DNA of 64,000 nucleotides from Mobilitalea torta (GCF_050433395.1 NZ_JBNPXH010000005.1:1-64000); one strand, 5' to 3'; numbered from the stretch's first letter, positions 22,702 to 31,895 are shown. Numbers and translations: made by a program. The notes: generated by a model from the letters alone, not told the origin.

Positions 22702-24000
22702 CTACTTTCCGCTGAGCGGTTTGCTGTTGGTAAAGATGATATCCTCCCTTCCCGGTCCGTTGGAAATCATGGTCACGGGAACCTCCAGCTCTTTTTCAAT
22801 GAATTCGATATATCTTCTGCAGTTTTCCGGAAGCTCTTCATAGGTTCTGATTCCCCGGATATCGGTCTTCCAACCCGGAAGGTATTGATATACCGGCTTT
22901 GCCTTGGCCAGCGTAACCGTTGCAGGAAAATCCTTTGTTACCTTCCCGTCCATTTCATATCCTACGCAGACCGGAAGGGTATCCAGATACCCCAGAACAT
23001 CCAGTACGGTCAGAACAGCCTCGGTTGCTCCCTGCATTCTGCAGCCGTAGCGGGACGCCACCGCATCAAACCAGCCCATTCGTCTCGGCCTTCCGGTTGT
23101 TGCTCCGTATTCGCCGCCGTCGCCGCCGCGCCTTCTTAATTCCTCCGCCTCATCCCCGAAGATTTCACTGACGAATTCACCGGCTCCTACCGCCGACGAA
23201 TAGGCTTTTACTACTGTGATGATCTCCCTGATAGCATAGGGGGGAATTCCTGCACCGATGGCTCCGTAAGCAGCTAAGGTGGAGGAGGAAGTGACCATGG
23301 GATAGATGCCGAAGTCGGGATCCTTTAATGCTCCCAGCTGTCCTTCCAGAAGGATATTCTTCCCTGCCTTGATTGCATCATGCAGAAAGGCAGATACATC
23401 ACATGCATAGGGTTTCACCAGGTCTGCGTATTCCAGCAGAGTCCGGTATAATTCCTCCGGATCAAGGGCCGGCTTGTGATACATATGCTCCAAAAGAACA
23501 TTTTTCATTTCACAGATACGGAACACCTTTTCCCTTAAAACTTCTTCATCAAATAACTCAGATACCTGAAAACCGATTTTTGCATATTTATCCGAATAAA
23601 AGGGGGCAATCCCGGATTTTGTAGAGCCGAAGGATCTCCCTCCCAATCTTTCTTCCTCATACTGGTCAAACAGGATATGGTACGGCATCATTACCTGTGC
23701 CCGGTCTGACACCAGAATTCTGGGAGCCGGTACGCCCCGGTCCACTAAGGATTGAATTTCCTTCACCAGATAGGGGATGTTCAATGCTACGCCGTTTCCT
23801 ATCACATTCGCGGTGTGATGATAAAATACTCCGGAGGGAAGCAGGTGAAGTGCAAATTTACCATGCTCATTGATAATCGTATGGCCGGCATTGCTGCCGC
23901 CCTGATATCTTACAACGATATCCGCTTCCTGTGCCAGCATGTCCGTGATCTTGCCTTTTCCTTCATCGCCCCAATTAGCGCCTACAATTGCTTTCACCAT
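22702..24000 (-). CDS. purA: Adenylosuccinate synthetase
   Basis: The 432-residue enzyme makes adenylosuccinate from IMP, aspartate and GTP, the first step towards AMP. GDEGKGK at 11-17 is the GTP loop, GGSNAGHTI follows near 40, and TTGRPRRMGWFD near 300 is the PurA segment for IMP/aspartate binding. Other segments depart from the common form: FGSTKSGIAP replaces GTTGRGIGP, and VKAYSSAVGAGEF replaces the KTRVGxGPF pattern. This fits a divergent PurA clade that I have seen in Clostridia rather than a different enzyme. The ATG at 24000 has CCAAGGAGG 9 bp upstream. It is probably a single-gene unit with its own terminator; purB, purF and purC are 11 kb away. Confidence 0.9.
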   Translation of the reverse strand: MVKAIVGANWGDEGKGKITDMLAQEADIVVRYQGGSNAGHTIINEHGKFALHLLPSGVFYHHTANVIGNGVALNIPYLVKEIQSLVDRGVPAPRILVSDRAQVMMPYHILFDQYEEERLGGRSFGSTKSGIAPFYSDKYAKIGFQVSELFDEEVLREKVFRICEMKNVLLEHMYHKPALDPEELYRTLLEYADLVKPYACDVSAFLHDAIKAGKNILLEGQLGALKDPDFGIYPMVTSSSTLAAYGAIGAGIPPYAIREIITVVKAYSSAVGAGEFVSEIFGDEAEELRRRGGDGGEYGATTGRPRRMGWFDAVASRYGCRMQGATEAVLTVLDVLGYLDTLPVCVGYEMDGKVTKDFPATVTLAKAKPVYQYLPGWKTDIRGIRTYEELPENCRRYIEFIEKELEVPVTMISNGPGREDIIFTNSKPLSGK

Positions 24001-24007
24001 ATAAAAT

Positions 24008-24075
24008 CCTCCTTGGCTGATATACCCGGTCATAAATACCTATGACAGTTACTTTCTGAGTATAAACCAAGGAGG
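24008..24075 (-). promoter_or_regulatory. purA leader: possible sequestered ribosome binding site
   Basis: In the purA leader (minus strand) CCTCCTTGG (plus-strand 24067-24075) is a perfect complement of the Shine-Dalgarno segment CCAAGGAGG (24008-24016), with 50 bases between. Inside the loop GTCATA and TATGAC form another small stem. Such pairing would hide the ribosome site and offers a way to control PurA translation. Whether it forms in the cell is inference. Confidence 0.4.
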
Positions 24076-24130
24076 CTGTATAAGTAAAATCAATCCTCAT
24101 TATGTTTGTTATAACAATTCCTTATGCCAT

Positions 24131-24829
24131 TCAAGATATCCGGAAGGGACTTTCCTTCCCGGCAAGCTTCTCTGCAATCGCCCGCGCCGCCTCCTGTATA
24201 AATTCCATGGTTCTGGCATAGCTGATATAAACCGGCTCCAGGAATTCATGCTCCTCTTCAAAATGATACCTCAGCAGCCATTCCTTTGAGTCCTTCATCT
24301 CCTGAACGCTCAATAGTTCGCCAACGGAACAGACCGGTGTCTGCTCAATACAACGACGGATTCCTTCCATCTCTTCATAGTTCTTCACCAACAGAAGGTC
24401 ATTTCGGTTCATATCCCTGAGAATAAATTCGAAGAACCTCCGGTCCTCCTGAAGAATCCCCATATTCTCCATGATCCGGCAGAATTCCCTGCGGACCGTG
24501 AGCAGGAACAGTTCGTCCGTTAAGATATGCGCCACATAGCCTCTGTACAAATCCTCCAGACCGTCCCCGCGTTCCCGGTTTTCGGCGGCAAATTTCTCCA
24601 GACGTCTGCGATAAACCGCCTGATGCTCCTTTTGCGCAAATTCCTGATCCGGTATATCATCCCGAAAATGTGTGTGCTTTTTATATGCCCTGATATATCC
24701 TTCCCTCGCATGGATCGCATCCGGCGCCAGGTTGCCCAGATAAAACAGCCCTTCCCGGCGGATACCTGCCTCCGGGAATTGCTTTATTATCTCCCTCGCA
24801 ATTACCATGTGGGTCATCAGCCCTGCCAT
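24131..24829 (-). CDS. Zinc-dependent phospholipase C family protein
   Basis: The 232-residue protein shows the order of His/Asp segments of the zinc-dependent phospholipase C/S1-P1-like family: MTHMVIAREI at the start, NLAPDAIH near 32-39, KHTHFRDD near 52, and GYVAHILTDELF near 108. There is no signal peptide, so it acts inside the cell or is not an exported toxin-type enzyme. Its substrate is unknown. It follows dut after 12 bp and is the last gene of a LysR-dut-phospholipase-like set. Confidence 0.75.
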   Translation of the reverse strand: MAGLMTHMVIAREIIKQFPEAGIRREGLFYLGNLAPDAIHAREGYIRAYKKHTHFRDDIPDQEFAQKEHQAVYRRRLEKFAAENRERGDGLEDLYRGYVAHILTDELFLLTVRREFCRIMENMGILQEDRRFFEFILRDMNRNDLLLVKNYEEMEGIRRCIEQTPVCSVGELLSVQEMKDSKEWLLRYHFEEEHEFLEPVYISYARTMEFIQEAARAIAEKLAGKESPFRIS

Positions 24830-24841
24830 AACACCCCTCCA

Positions 24842-25276
24842 CTATTGCTTTCCCGTACTCCCATGTCCGCCGCGGTTCTGGTTCCCCAGCTCTTCCACCT
24901 CGGTAAATTCAATTCCCGGCTGGTGCTCCATAATACGGAACTGGCAGATACGGTCATTCGGCTCAATCACGGTATCCCTCATGGCTAATGCAGGAAAGAA
25001 CCACTGATCATTATCCCCGCAGTAGCTTTCATCCACTATCCCCATGGAATTCACCTGAATAATCCCGAAGTTCTTATAGGTGCTGCTTCTGGGCACCACA
25101 TGGGCCTCATATCCCTTGGGCAGCTCGATTGCAACCCCCAGGGGAATTAATTGAAACTCTCCCGCCTTCAGCTCCACCCTGGCGGCGGCACGCAGGTCGA
25201 TCCAATCCGATTTGTTCTCGATATACTGCAGCTTCTCAAGCTGCTCATTAAAATATTTGATTTTTATATTCAGCAT
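24842..25276 (-). CDS. dut: dUTP diphosphatase, trimeric type
   Basis: The 144-residue protein carries the five dUTPase motifs: DLRAA (motif 1, 27-31, lacking the common GYD), PRSS (62-65), GIVDESYCGD (79-88), EPNDRICQF (105-113) and NRGGHGSTG (134-142). It hydrolyses dUTP to dUMP, keeps uracil out of DNA and feeds thymidylate synthesis. The start overlaps the 3' end of the upstream LysR gene by a few bases with GGAG upstream, so the genes are translated from one message. The gene set resembles a small nucleotide-metabolism operon, but no thymidylate gene is nearby. Confidence 0.92.
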   Translation of the reverse strand: MLNIKIKYFNEQLEKLQYIENKSDWIDLRAAARVELKAGEFQLIPLGVAIELPKGYEAHVVPRSSTYKNFGIIQVNSMGIVDESYCGDNDQWFFPALAMRDTVIEPNDRICQFRIMEHQPGIEFTEVEELGNQNRGGHGSTGKQ

Positions 25277-26175
25277 AGTAACTCCTTTATCTGCGGGTCA
25301 ATGGTTTCCAATAATTCCTTCGCTGCCGTAGATACCGGATTCGTACGGCTTGTTACAATACAGAAATGCCTCTTGGGCATCTCCTTCTCAAATCTCAGCC
25401 GGAATAGCTCCCCCTTTTCCAGCGCCTCCTTTGCAAAATCCTCCACAACACATCCGATTCCCAGGTTACGGACTGCGAATTTTACAATCATGTCGCTGGT
25501 GGCCAATTCAAACTCCGGTTTCATCTCAACTCCGTTCTCCCGCAGGAATCCGTCAATATACCGCCTGGTGCTGGTATTGTGCTCCAGGCAAATTCCCGGC
25601 AGCTCCTCCAGTTCCCTCCAGGGAAGTGTAACGCCCTTGAGCTTCATAAAACGGCTGCCTGCCACAAAGATATCCTGTATGGTCCTGACCCGGGCAGCCT
25701 CTATTCCCGGCCTGGTTTCAAAGGGTTCACTGACAACGCCGAAATCAATCCTGCCGCTGTGCAGGTATTCCAGGGTCTCCGGTGTGGGTGCGTTGGTTAC
25801 CGTTACCTTGATGCCCGGATACCTCCCATGGAACTCTTCCAGATATGGGAGCAGATAGAATTGAAGCGTCATATCACTGGCTCCGATCCGAATCTCACCA
25901 TTCTCCAGGTCAAGCATCTTCCGGAACTTCTCTTCTCCCAGCAGGATGTACTCATAGCCCTGTTTTACATAGCTGTACAGCATCTCTCCCTCCGGTGTCA
26001 GCTTTACCCCTTTGGCTAACCGCGCGAAGAGTCTGCTTCCCAGGCTTGTCTCCAGCAGCTTGATCGCCTGACTCACCGCCGGCTGGGAGATGCACAGCTC
26101 CTCCCCTGCCTGGGTAAAGCTGCCCGCCCTTGCCACATAATAGAAGATACGGTAATATTCCAGATCAATATTCAT
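25270..26175 (-). CDS. LysR-family transcriptional regulator
   Basis: The 301-residue protein has the LysR N-terminal helix-turn-helix (FYYVARAGSFTQAGEELCISQPAVSQAIKLLE, given here as its beginning and end) and a periplasmic-binding-like effector domain from about residue 90. The ATG at 26175 has GAAGGAG upstream; upstream in-frame codons lack one. It overlaps dut. LysR proteins commonly regulate a divergent or adjacent gene; the aldo/keto reductase lies upstream on the same strand, so no divergent target exists here. The ligand is unknown. Confidence 0.88.
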   Translation of the reverse strand: MNIDLEYYRIFYYVARAGSFTQAGEELCISQPAVSQAIKLLETSLGSRLFARLAKGVKLTPEGEMLYSYVKQGYEYILLGEEKFRKMLDLENGEIRIGASDMTLQFYLLPYLEEFHGRYPGIKVTVTNAPTPETLEYLHSGRIDFGVVSEPFETRPGIEAARVRTIQDIFVAGSRFMKLKGVTLPWRELEELPGICLEHNTSTRRYIDGFLRENGVEMKPEFELATSDMIVKFAVRNLGIGCVVEDFAKEALEKGELFRLRFEKEMPKRHFCIVTSRTNPVSTAAKELLETIDPQIKELLC

Positions 26176-26326
26176 AGTGATTCTCCTTCTGGATCTATAG
26201 TTCCTTATCGATGGGATTTCTCCTGGCAGTAAGACCTCTCCTGGCAACGAGACCGGGAATCCGGATTACCCCATGATTCCCGGCCTCATTGCCGCTTAGC
26301 TGCTTATCTGACAAACCGGCCGGCTC

Positions 26327-27457
26327 TTACACCGCACAGGCCGCGTCCAGTTCTTCCTGCAATACCTTTAAATCCTCCCGGATATTCAGCTTCTGGGGGC
26401 AAGCCTCCTCACACTGACCGCATTCCACGCAGTTATGTGCCTTCGCCTCATCCGGAATGTTCTTCCACTGCCATTTCAGCGTCCCGCCGTTCTGATAGAT
26501 GCCGTAATGGTTCCAAATGGAGAAGTTCCTGGGAATATCAACACCGGCAGGACAAGGCATACAATAAGCACAGCCCGTACAACCGTTCTTGACTCTCCTC
26601 TTCAAGGTATCGGCCGCCTCTTCCACTGCCCGCTTCTCCGCATCATTCAGAGCAACAAACTTGCGGAAGGTCTCGATATTATCCTCCACCTGATGCTCAT
26701 CGGACATGCCGCTGAGAATCAGCTTTACATTGGGCAGAGAGCCCACCCAGCGGAGCGCCCAGGAGGCCATTGACTTATCCGGTGCAATTGCCTTCAGCGG
26801 CTTCGCGGCATCCTCCGGCAGTTCGGCCAGAGAGCCTCCCTTGACCGGCTCCATAACAATCACCGGAATACCAAGCTTCTCTGCCAGCTCATATCCCTTC
26901 ATGCCGGCCTGCTCCTCTGTATCCATATAGTTCAGCTGTATCTGGCAGAAATCCCAGTCACGGTAAGTAAGGATATGTTCAAAAGCTTCATAATCATCAT
27001 GGAAGGAAAAGCCCAGATATCGGATCCTTCCCTCAGCCTTCAGCCGATCCACGATCTCCAGCACTCCCAAGCTTACCATTTTATCAAAACCCTCCCTGCC
27101 CAGGGAATGAAGCAGATAAAAATCAATATAATCCTTGTTCAGCTTGGTCAGCTGCTCCTCAAAAAGCGCCATTACATCCTCTGTCTTCTTCACCTTCCAG
27201 CAGGGAAGCTTTGTCGCCAGATAGTAAGACTCTCTGTCGTATTTCTCCAGAGCCTTTCCGGTGAATATCTCACTATTCCCCTCATGATATGCATAAGCCG
27301 TATCAAAATAATTAACCCCGTTCCGATACGCATAATCCATCATCTTCTCCGACCTGGCCTCATCAATGCTGCCGTCCTCATTTTTCGGAAATCGCATACA
27401 ACCAAAGCCAAGTAAGGATGTCTCTACTCCCAGTTTGTCCATCTTCCTGAATTCCAT
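26327..27457 (-). CDS. Aldo/keto reductase with C-terminal 4Fe-4S domain
   Basis: The 376-residue protein has an aldo/keto reductase barrel (DKLGVETSLLGFGCMRFP at the start, YFDTAYAYHEGNSE near 50 with the catalytic Tyr, FYLLHSL near 115) followed by a ferredoxin-like end with GCTGCAYCMPCP near 294 and CVECGQCEEACP near 342. Such fused enzymes are frequent in strict anaerobes and may use ferredoxin or NAD(P)H with an unidentified carbonyl substrate. A ribosome site GGAGG is seen upstream. The gene stands alone between PPOX-like and LysR genes. Confidence 0.9.
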   Translation of the reverse strand: MEFRKMDKLGVETSLLGFGCMRFPKNEDGSIDEARSEKMMDYAYRNGVNYFDTAYAYHEGNSEIFTGKALEKYDRESYYLATKLPCWKVKKTEDVMALFEEQLTKLNKDYIDFYLLHSLGREGFDKMVSLGVLEIVDRLKAEGRIRYLGFSFHDDYEAFEHILTYRDWDFCQIQLNYMDTEEQAGMKGYELAEKLGIPVIVMEPVKGGSLAELPEDAAKPLKAIAPDKSMASWALRWVGSLPNVKLILSGMSDEHQVEDNIETFRKFVALNDAEKRAVEEAADTLKRRVKNGCTGCAYCMPCPAGVDIPRNFSIWNHYGIYQNGGTLKWQWKNIPDEAKAHNCVECGQCEEACPQKLNIREDLKVLQEELDAACAV

Positions 27458-27541
27458 AGGTAACCTCCTTCTTCCTATCTCACTGTAATAATCAAATGAT
27501 CCTATGTCTCCTGTATATTATTACATGTATTCTTTTATAGT

Positions 27542-28009
27542 TCAATGTATTTCCTTATCCTTCTGATAAAATTTATCCTCTTCCTTCGGAGGAATACGGA
27601 AGGTCTCGGACTTAAAGCTGCTGTAATACCTGCCTTCCCTGGCAGTAAATTTAAGTACGCAGTAATCCGGGTCCGCGGCCCCCAGAGGATAGTACATGGT
27701 ATCTCCGGGAAGCCAGATCCTCTCTTTGCTCTCTGCATCCTCAAGAACCTCCATGGTTCCCTTCAGCATAACACCGCGGTAAAAACGCCTGTCACTGAAA
27801 TAGATGCAGGCCATCGGATTGCTCCTGTATTGCTCCACCCGCAGGGAGGAGGTGTTGGTTGAGAAATAAAACTCTCTGATGCCCTCCCTCTTCCTTGGCG
27901 CATACATCGCCTTCGTGTTCGGATAGCCCTCTTCATCAACTGAACTGATATAAGCAATTGTCTGCTTGTCGATCAGATTACCAATGGTCTTCTCGGAATC
28001 CCTCATCAT
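27542..28009 (-). CDS. Pyridoxamine 5'-phosphate oxidase-like flavin-binding protein
   Basis: The 155-residue protein (from ATG 28009, with GGAG 7 bp upstream) has the split-barrel flavin fold: IAYISSVDEEGYPNTKAMYAPR near the start, FYFSTNTSSLRVEQYRSNPMACIYF in the middle and the GTMEVLEDAESKERIW segment. It belongs to the pyridoxamine 5'-phosphate oxidase superfamily, whose small members bind FMN or F420 and often act as flavoenzymes of unknown substrate. It may be an oxidative-stress or general-stress protein; function is not shown by context. Confidence 0.8.
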   Translation of the reverse strand: MMRDSEKTIGNLIDKQTIAYISSVDEEGYPNTKAMYAPRKREGIREFYFSTNTSSLRVEQYRSNPMACIYFSDRRFYRGVMLKGTMEVLEDAESKERIWLPGDTMYYPLGAADPDYCVLKFTAREGRYYSSFKSETFRIPPKEEDKFYQKDKEIH

Positions 28010-28153
28010 AGATACTCCATTTCCGCCCTCTGCCGGCCTCTCTTCCCTCCTCTGTGCATATCTCTCCAGTCCGGGACATACACAGAACATTTGTACTTAT
28101 TTAGCATAATACATGCCCCTTCAAAAAGCAATACGGAAACTGGCGGAAAATCA

Positions 28154-28205
28154 ATATGCTTCCCGCCGCAGAGTGTTACTCACTCCTTCCCGGCAGGAAG
28201 CATAT
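28154..28205. terminator. Hairpin between the PPOX-like gene and the ABC operon end
   Basis: Arms 28154-28168 and 28191-28205 (ATATGCTTCCCGCCG and its inverse) match at 14 of 15 positions. The stem is long but the T-run is weak on both strands. It probably ends the sugar ABC operon on the minus strand. Confidence 0.6.
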
Positions 28206-28247
28206 TCGTTCTCATAAGCCAAACAGCTTACAGCAATCTGTTAATTC

Positions 28248-29843
28248 TTACTTTACACTTTCCAGGTAAGCAGCAACCTGAACCTTGACTTCATCCATAA
28301 TCTTCTGTAAACCGGCTGCTTCTGCCTGCTTGTTGAACTCAGCCAGGGTCTTTTCCACATCCTCTACCAGACCCAGATCCAGCAGGGGTGCATACTGGGT
28401 GTATACGCTCTGCAGGCTGGCCAGCTCATTCTTCACATTGGCATCATTAAAGGAGAAGGCTGCTGTCGGTCCCTCGACTGCTTTTAATTTCCATTGGTCA
28501 GCTATATTCACCTGATCGGCAAAGGTATCTTCCCTGTTCATCTCATAGATATTGTTCTTGAGTCCCCAGGAGAAGCCGTTACCAAAGGGGTTCTTGCTCA
28601 TATCATCTCCAGGTGCCCATATACCGTCCGATACCACCTTATAGTGCACGCCTTCGATACCGTGACGTACCAGATAGTACAGGTCCTTATCAAATTTCAG
28701 CAGATCCAGTGCCATGAACGCACGCGCCTGATTCTGGGAGTTGGCAAGCACTGCCACACCGTCTCCTGTATATGCGGCGAAGAAACGGTTTGCCTCCGGA
28801 TTCAAATCATAAATCTCCGGCTTCCACTCAGGATGGTTCTTCTCAACCTCGGATGCCACTGCTCCGACAGTTCCCAGGTTCTGGGAGAAGGAGGCACTGG
28901 TTCCGTTGAGGTATGCTTCTTTTACATCCGTAGCATTGGCAATTGCGCTCCTGGACCAGAAGCCTTCGTCAGCCCATTTCTTCATAAGCTTTGCATAGTT
29001 GAGATATTCCTCTGTTCCATAGATCCAGAACAGATCCTCGGCACTTACCTGATCCGAATATTTGTAGGAAATATAGTTTACTAAGGTTCCTTCAATTCTT
29101 ACCCAGTCATTTTCCGCATACAGCTCAATATTTTTAGAGGTGTCATTATTCTGGGATGCGTTATAGGCAAAGGATACGCCGGAATCCGGATCTGCTGCCA
29201 CTGCCGCATAATATGCTTCCAGATCAGCCAGGCTTTTCAGGGGCTCCAGGCCGTATTTCTCCCTCAGATCACCGCGGATCAGAATGGCATTGGCGCTGAC
29301 ATTGGCCATATTACAGGGAACAAAATATATCTTATCCCCAATCTTGGCCTGTCCCCAGGATGCCTCGGACTGACCTGCCTTGTGCTGGGGCATATAATCT
29401 GCCAGCACCTGGTCTGTGATCTCCGCAAAGGCTCCCTTGCTGGCCTCCGACTGGTAGAACGCCCAGGTGGAGGTATAGATCAGATCTATATTCTCACCGC
29501 CGGCGATGGTCAAAGCATACTTGGTGGAATAATCACTGAGGGACATATTCTTCAGTACCAGAGTGGCATTGATCTTATCCTTTAATATCTTATTCACTTC
29601 TGCCAGTACCAGATCCTCGTCCTCTGTCTTGTCCCCGATATAGTACATTACCAGCTCCACAGGCTCGGATACATCCTGTCCGTTATAGGTCAGTGCCGGT
29701 TCATTGGCTTCTGTGCCGGTGGGGGCCGGTGTGTTTTCTCCAGCCTCTTTGCCAGGCTTTGGTTTCCCGGCACATCCGGCCAGGAGCGACAAGGATAATA
29801 TCCCTGTCAGAAGCAGTGCAATCAACTTCTTTGTTTTTTTCAT
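28248..29843 (-). CDS. Carbohydrate ABC transporter, substrate-binding lipoprotein
   Basis: The 531-residue protein has a signal peptide with a lipobox LAGC, so Cys24 becomes the lipidated N-terminus and the protein sits outside the membrane. The rest is the type I extracellular solute-binding fold of the LplA/YtcQ kind, roughly 500 residues long as usual for this group. It follows two permease genes (permease-permease-binding protein), the arrangement of oligosaccharide importers regulated by YesMN. The ATPase is not encoded here, as is common because such importers share an MsmX-type ATPase. The sugar is unknown. Confidence 0.9.
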   Translation of the reverse strand: MKKTKKLIALLLTGILSLSLLAGCAGKPKPGKEAGENTPAPTGTEANEPALTYNGQDVSEPVELVMYYIGDKTEDEDLVLAEVNKILKDKINATLVLKNMSLSDYSTKYALTIAGGENIDLIYTSTWAFYQSEASKGAFAEITDQVLADYMPQHKAGQSEASWGQAKIGDKIYFVPCNMANVSANAILIRGDLREKYGLEPLKSLADLEAYYAAVAADPDSGVSFAYNASQNNDTSKNIELYAENDWVRIEGTLVNYISYKYSDQVSAEDLFWIYGTEEYLNYAKLMKKWADEGFWSRSAIANATDVKEAYLNGTSASFSQNLGTVGAVASEVEKNHPEWKPEIYDLNPEANRFFAAYTGDGVAVLANSQNQARAFMALDLLKFDKDLYYLVRHGIEGVHYKVVSDGIWAPGDDMSKNPFGNGFSWGLKNNIYEMNREDTFADQVNIADQWKLKAVEGPTAAFSFNDANVKNELASLQSVYTQYAPLLDLGLVEDVEKTLAEFNKQAEAAGLQKIMDEVKVQVAAYLESVK

Positions 29844-29871
29844 AACTTAAACCCTCCTATATTTCATTCTA

Positions 29872-30771
29872 TTAACCTTTCACAGCTCCCAGCGTCAGTC
29901 CTTTTATGAAATATCTCTGCACAAAAGGATATAATAAGACGATGGGCCCTGTTACTACTACTGTCAGTGCCATTTTCATGGACTCAATGGGCACGGTGTC
30001 GATTACCATTCCCGACTCCGCCGCAATCTTGCGGAGCTCCTTGGCATCATTGATCAGCTTATATAGCTGATACTGCAAGCTGTAAAGATGATTATTGTTG
30101 ATAAACAGCATGGAATTATACCAGTCATTCCAGAAGGTCAGTGCCGTAAACAATCCGATGGTGGCTACAACCGGCTTGGACAGGGGCCAGATCAGTCTGA
30201 GAAAGATAGAAAAATCCCCTGCTCCGTCTATTTTTGCCGCTTCCGTCATTTCAAAGGGTATTCCTGCCATAAAGCCTTTCACCAGCAGGATGTTCCATAC
30301 CGATACAATGCCCGGCAGGATCATGGCCCAGATGCTGTCCTTCAGATGCAGGTATCTTACGCAGAGAATGTACCAGGGCATCAATCCCCCGCTGAACAGG
30401 GTGGTGAAGAAATAGAAGAAGGACAGCTTATTCCTCCATTCAAAATCCCTTCTCTGCAGTACATAGCCCGCCATGGTATTTAAGAATACACTCAGGATTG
30501 TCCCTACCACCGTAACAAAGGTAGTAACCCCATAAGCCCGGATGATTGCCATCGGACTTTGAAAAATCGTCTTATAGCTTTCAAAGGACCAATCCTTGGG
30601 CCAGATACTGTAACCATTGCGTATGATATACGACTCCGAGGTGAGGGAAGACCCGATTACAATCAAAAACGGGATCAGACACAGCGCCGCAAAGAGGAAC
30701 AACAAGGGATAGCCGGCAGCCTTAAAGCACAGCACATCCTTTGGCATCTTCGATTTGTTTTTTCTGTTCAT
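29872..30771 (-). CDS. Carbohydrate ABC transporter permease, LplC/YtcP-like
   Basis: The 299-residue protein has six predicted membrane helices and the EAA loop EAAKIDGAGDFSIFLRLIWPLSKPV near residue 185 that contacts the ATPase. It starts with GGGAGG upstream and lies 28 bp before the binding-protein gene; it follows the other permease by 18 bp. It completes a two-permease membrane channel. Confidence 0.9.
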   Translation of the reverse strand: MNRKNKSKMPKDVLCFKAAGYPLLFLFAALCLIPFLIVIGSSLTSESYIIRNGYSIWPKDWSFESYKTIFQSPMAIIRAYGVTTFVTVVGTILSVFLNTMAGYVLQRRDFEWRNKLSFFYFFTTLFSGGLMPWYILCVRYLHLKDSIWAMILPGIVSVWNILLVKGFMAGIPFEMTEAAKIDGAGDFSIFLRLIWPLSKPVVATIGLFTALTFWNDWYNSMLFINNNHLYSLQYQLYKLINDAKELRKIAAESGMVIDTVPIESMKMALTVVVTGPIVLLYPFVQRYFIKGLTLGAVKG

Positions 30772-30789
30772 CCTTGTTCCTCCCTTTCA

Positions 30790-31719
30790 TTAAAACAGTG
30801 AATAATTGGCATCCTTTTTCTTCACAACCCAGTTGGCAATCAGAATGGTAATAAAGCATAATACCGACTGATAGAAGCCAATGGCTACCGTCTGCCCCAC
30901 ATCCGTAGCCGCTATGGTCATTCGGAACACATAGGTATCGATGACATCCGTCTTCCCAAACAGCGCGCCGTTCTGTCCCACCAGCTGATAGAACAGATCC
31001 AGATTGCCCCTAAAGACCTTGCCCAATGCCAGCAGGATCAGGGTGATCGCCGTGGGAAGGATGCTGGGAAGGGTGATAAAGCGTATTCTTTGAAAGATAT
31101 TGGCTCCATCAATGGCTGCCGCTTCATGGAGGGAACCGTCCACTCCCAGGATTGCCGCCAGATAGACCACCACGCCATAGCCCACGCCCTTCCAGGCGGA
31201 AAAGGCAATGATAATAAACGGCCACCAGCCGGCCTCCCCATAGAAATTCGCCGGATCTGCACCAAGCTTCTGCAGAAGCGAATTCAGGGTGCCTGTCTCA
31301 TAGGACAGCAGGCTGTAGGCAATGGAGCCCACGATTACCCAGGATATAAAATACGGCAGAAAAATAATGGACTGAGTAAGCTTCTTCAGCCATTTTCCGG
31401 CCATTTCACTTAAGATAACAGCCAAAGCGACCTCCAGCGCGGTGTTGATAACGATAAATGACAGATTATAAAGGGCCGTGTTTCTGGTAACGCTCAGGGC
31501 TTTGCCCGAGGCGAAGAAAAACCGGAAGTTATCCAGCCCCACCCAGGGACTTCCGAAAATTCCATCGGAATAATTGAAGCGTTTGAACGCCATAACCAGC
31601 CCGCCGATGGGCAGATACGAGAATATCAGCACCAGCGCCGCAGAGGGCAGCAGCATGAGAAGCATTGTCTTATAACGAAAGAGTTTCCCTAAAAAACCCT
31701 GTTTTTTATTTTTCTTCAT
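30790..31719 (-). CDS. Carbohydrate ABC transporter permease, LplB/YteP-like
   Basis: The 309-residue protein has a cytoplasmic Lys-rich start, six membrane helices and the EAA loop segment HEAAAIDGANIFQRIRFITLPSILP near residue 200. It is the first gene of the importer operon. AAGGAG lies about 13 bp upstream of its ATG, slightly far, suggesting modest initiation. A promoter and an inverted repeat lie in the 176 bp before it. Confidence 0.9.
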   Translation of the reverse strand: MKKNKKQGFLGKLFRYKTMLLMLLPSAALVLIFSYLPIGGLVMAFKRFNYSDGIFGSPWVGLDNFRFFFASGKALSVTRNTALYNLSFIVINTALEVALAVILSEMAGKWLKKLTQSIIFLPYFISWVIVGSIAYSLLSYETGTLNSLLQKLGADPANFYGEAGWWPFIIIAFSAWKGVGYGVVVYLAAILGVDGSLHEAAAIDGANIFQRIRFITLPSILPTAITLILLALGKVFRGNLDLFYQLVGQNGALFGKTDVIDTYVFRMTIAATDVGQTVAIGFYQSVLCFITILIANWVVKKKDANYSLF

Positions 31720-31787
31720 GGATTCTGCGAATCTCCTTCCTGTTTTCGGGTATTTAATTTAAATGCCCCTATCTTCTTCCTGTAACT

Positions 31788-31816
31788 ATTTTAACAGGGA
31801 TAGGGGCTGGTGAAAA
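31788..31816 (-). promoter_or_regulatory. Promoter of the carbohydrate importer operon
   Basis: The minus strand has TTTTCA (plus 31811-31816) and TAAAAT (plus 31788-31793) separated by exactly 17 bp, about 70 bp before the first permease. Confidence 0.5.
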
Positions 31817-31824
31817 TCTGAAGG

Positions 31825-31853
31825 TATTCATATCTCACGGTAAAATATGAATA
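31825..31853. promoter_or_regulatory. Inverted repeat TATTCATAT ... ATATGAATA upstream of the importer promoter
   Basis: Perfect 9-bp arms (31825-31833, 31845-31853) with an 11-bp centre, ending 8 bp upstream of the -35 box. This position suits an activator; the YesN-like regulator encoded just upstream is the obvious candidate, by inference. Confidence 0.45.
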
Positions 31854-31895
31854 TACTGCTTCTTCTTTGAGTAAATTGCACAAAAGTGAGGGTTC

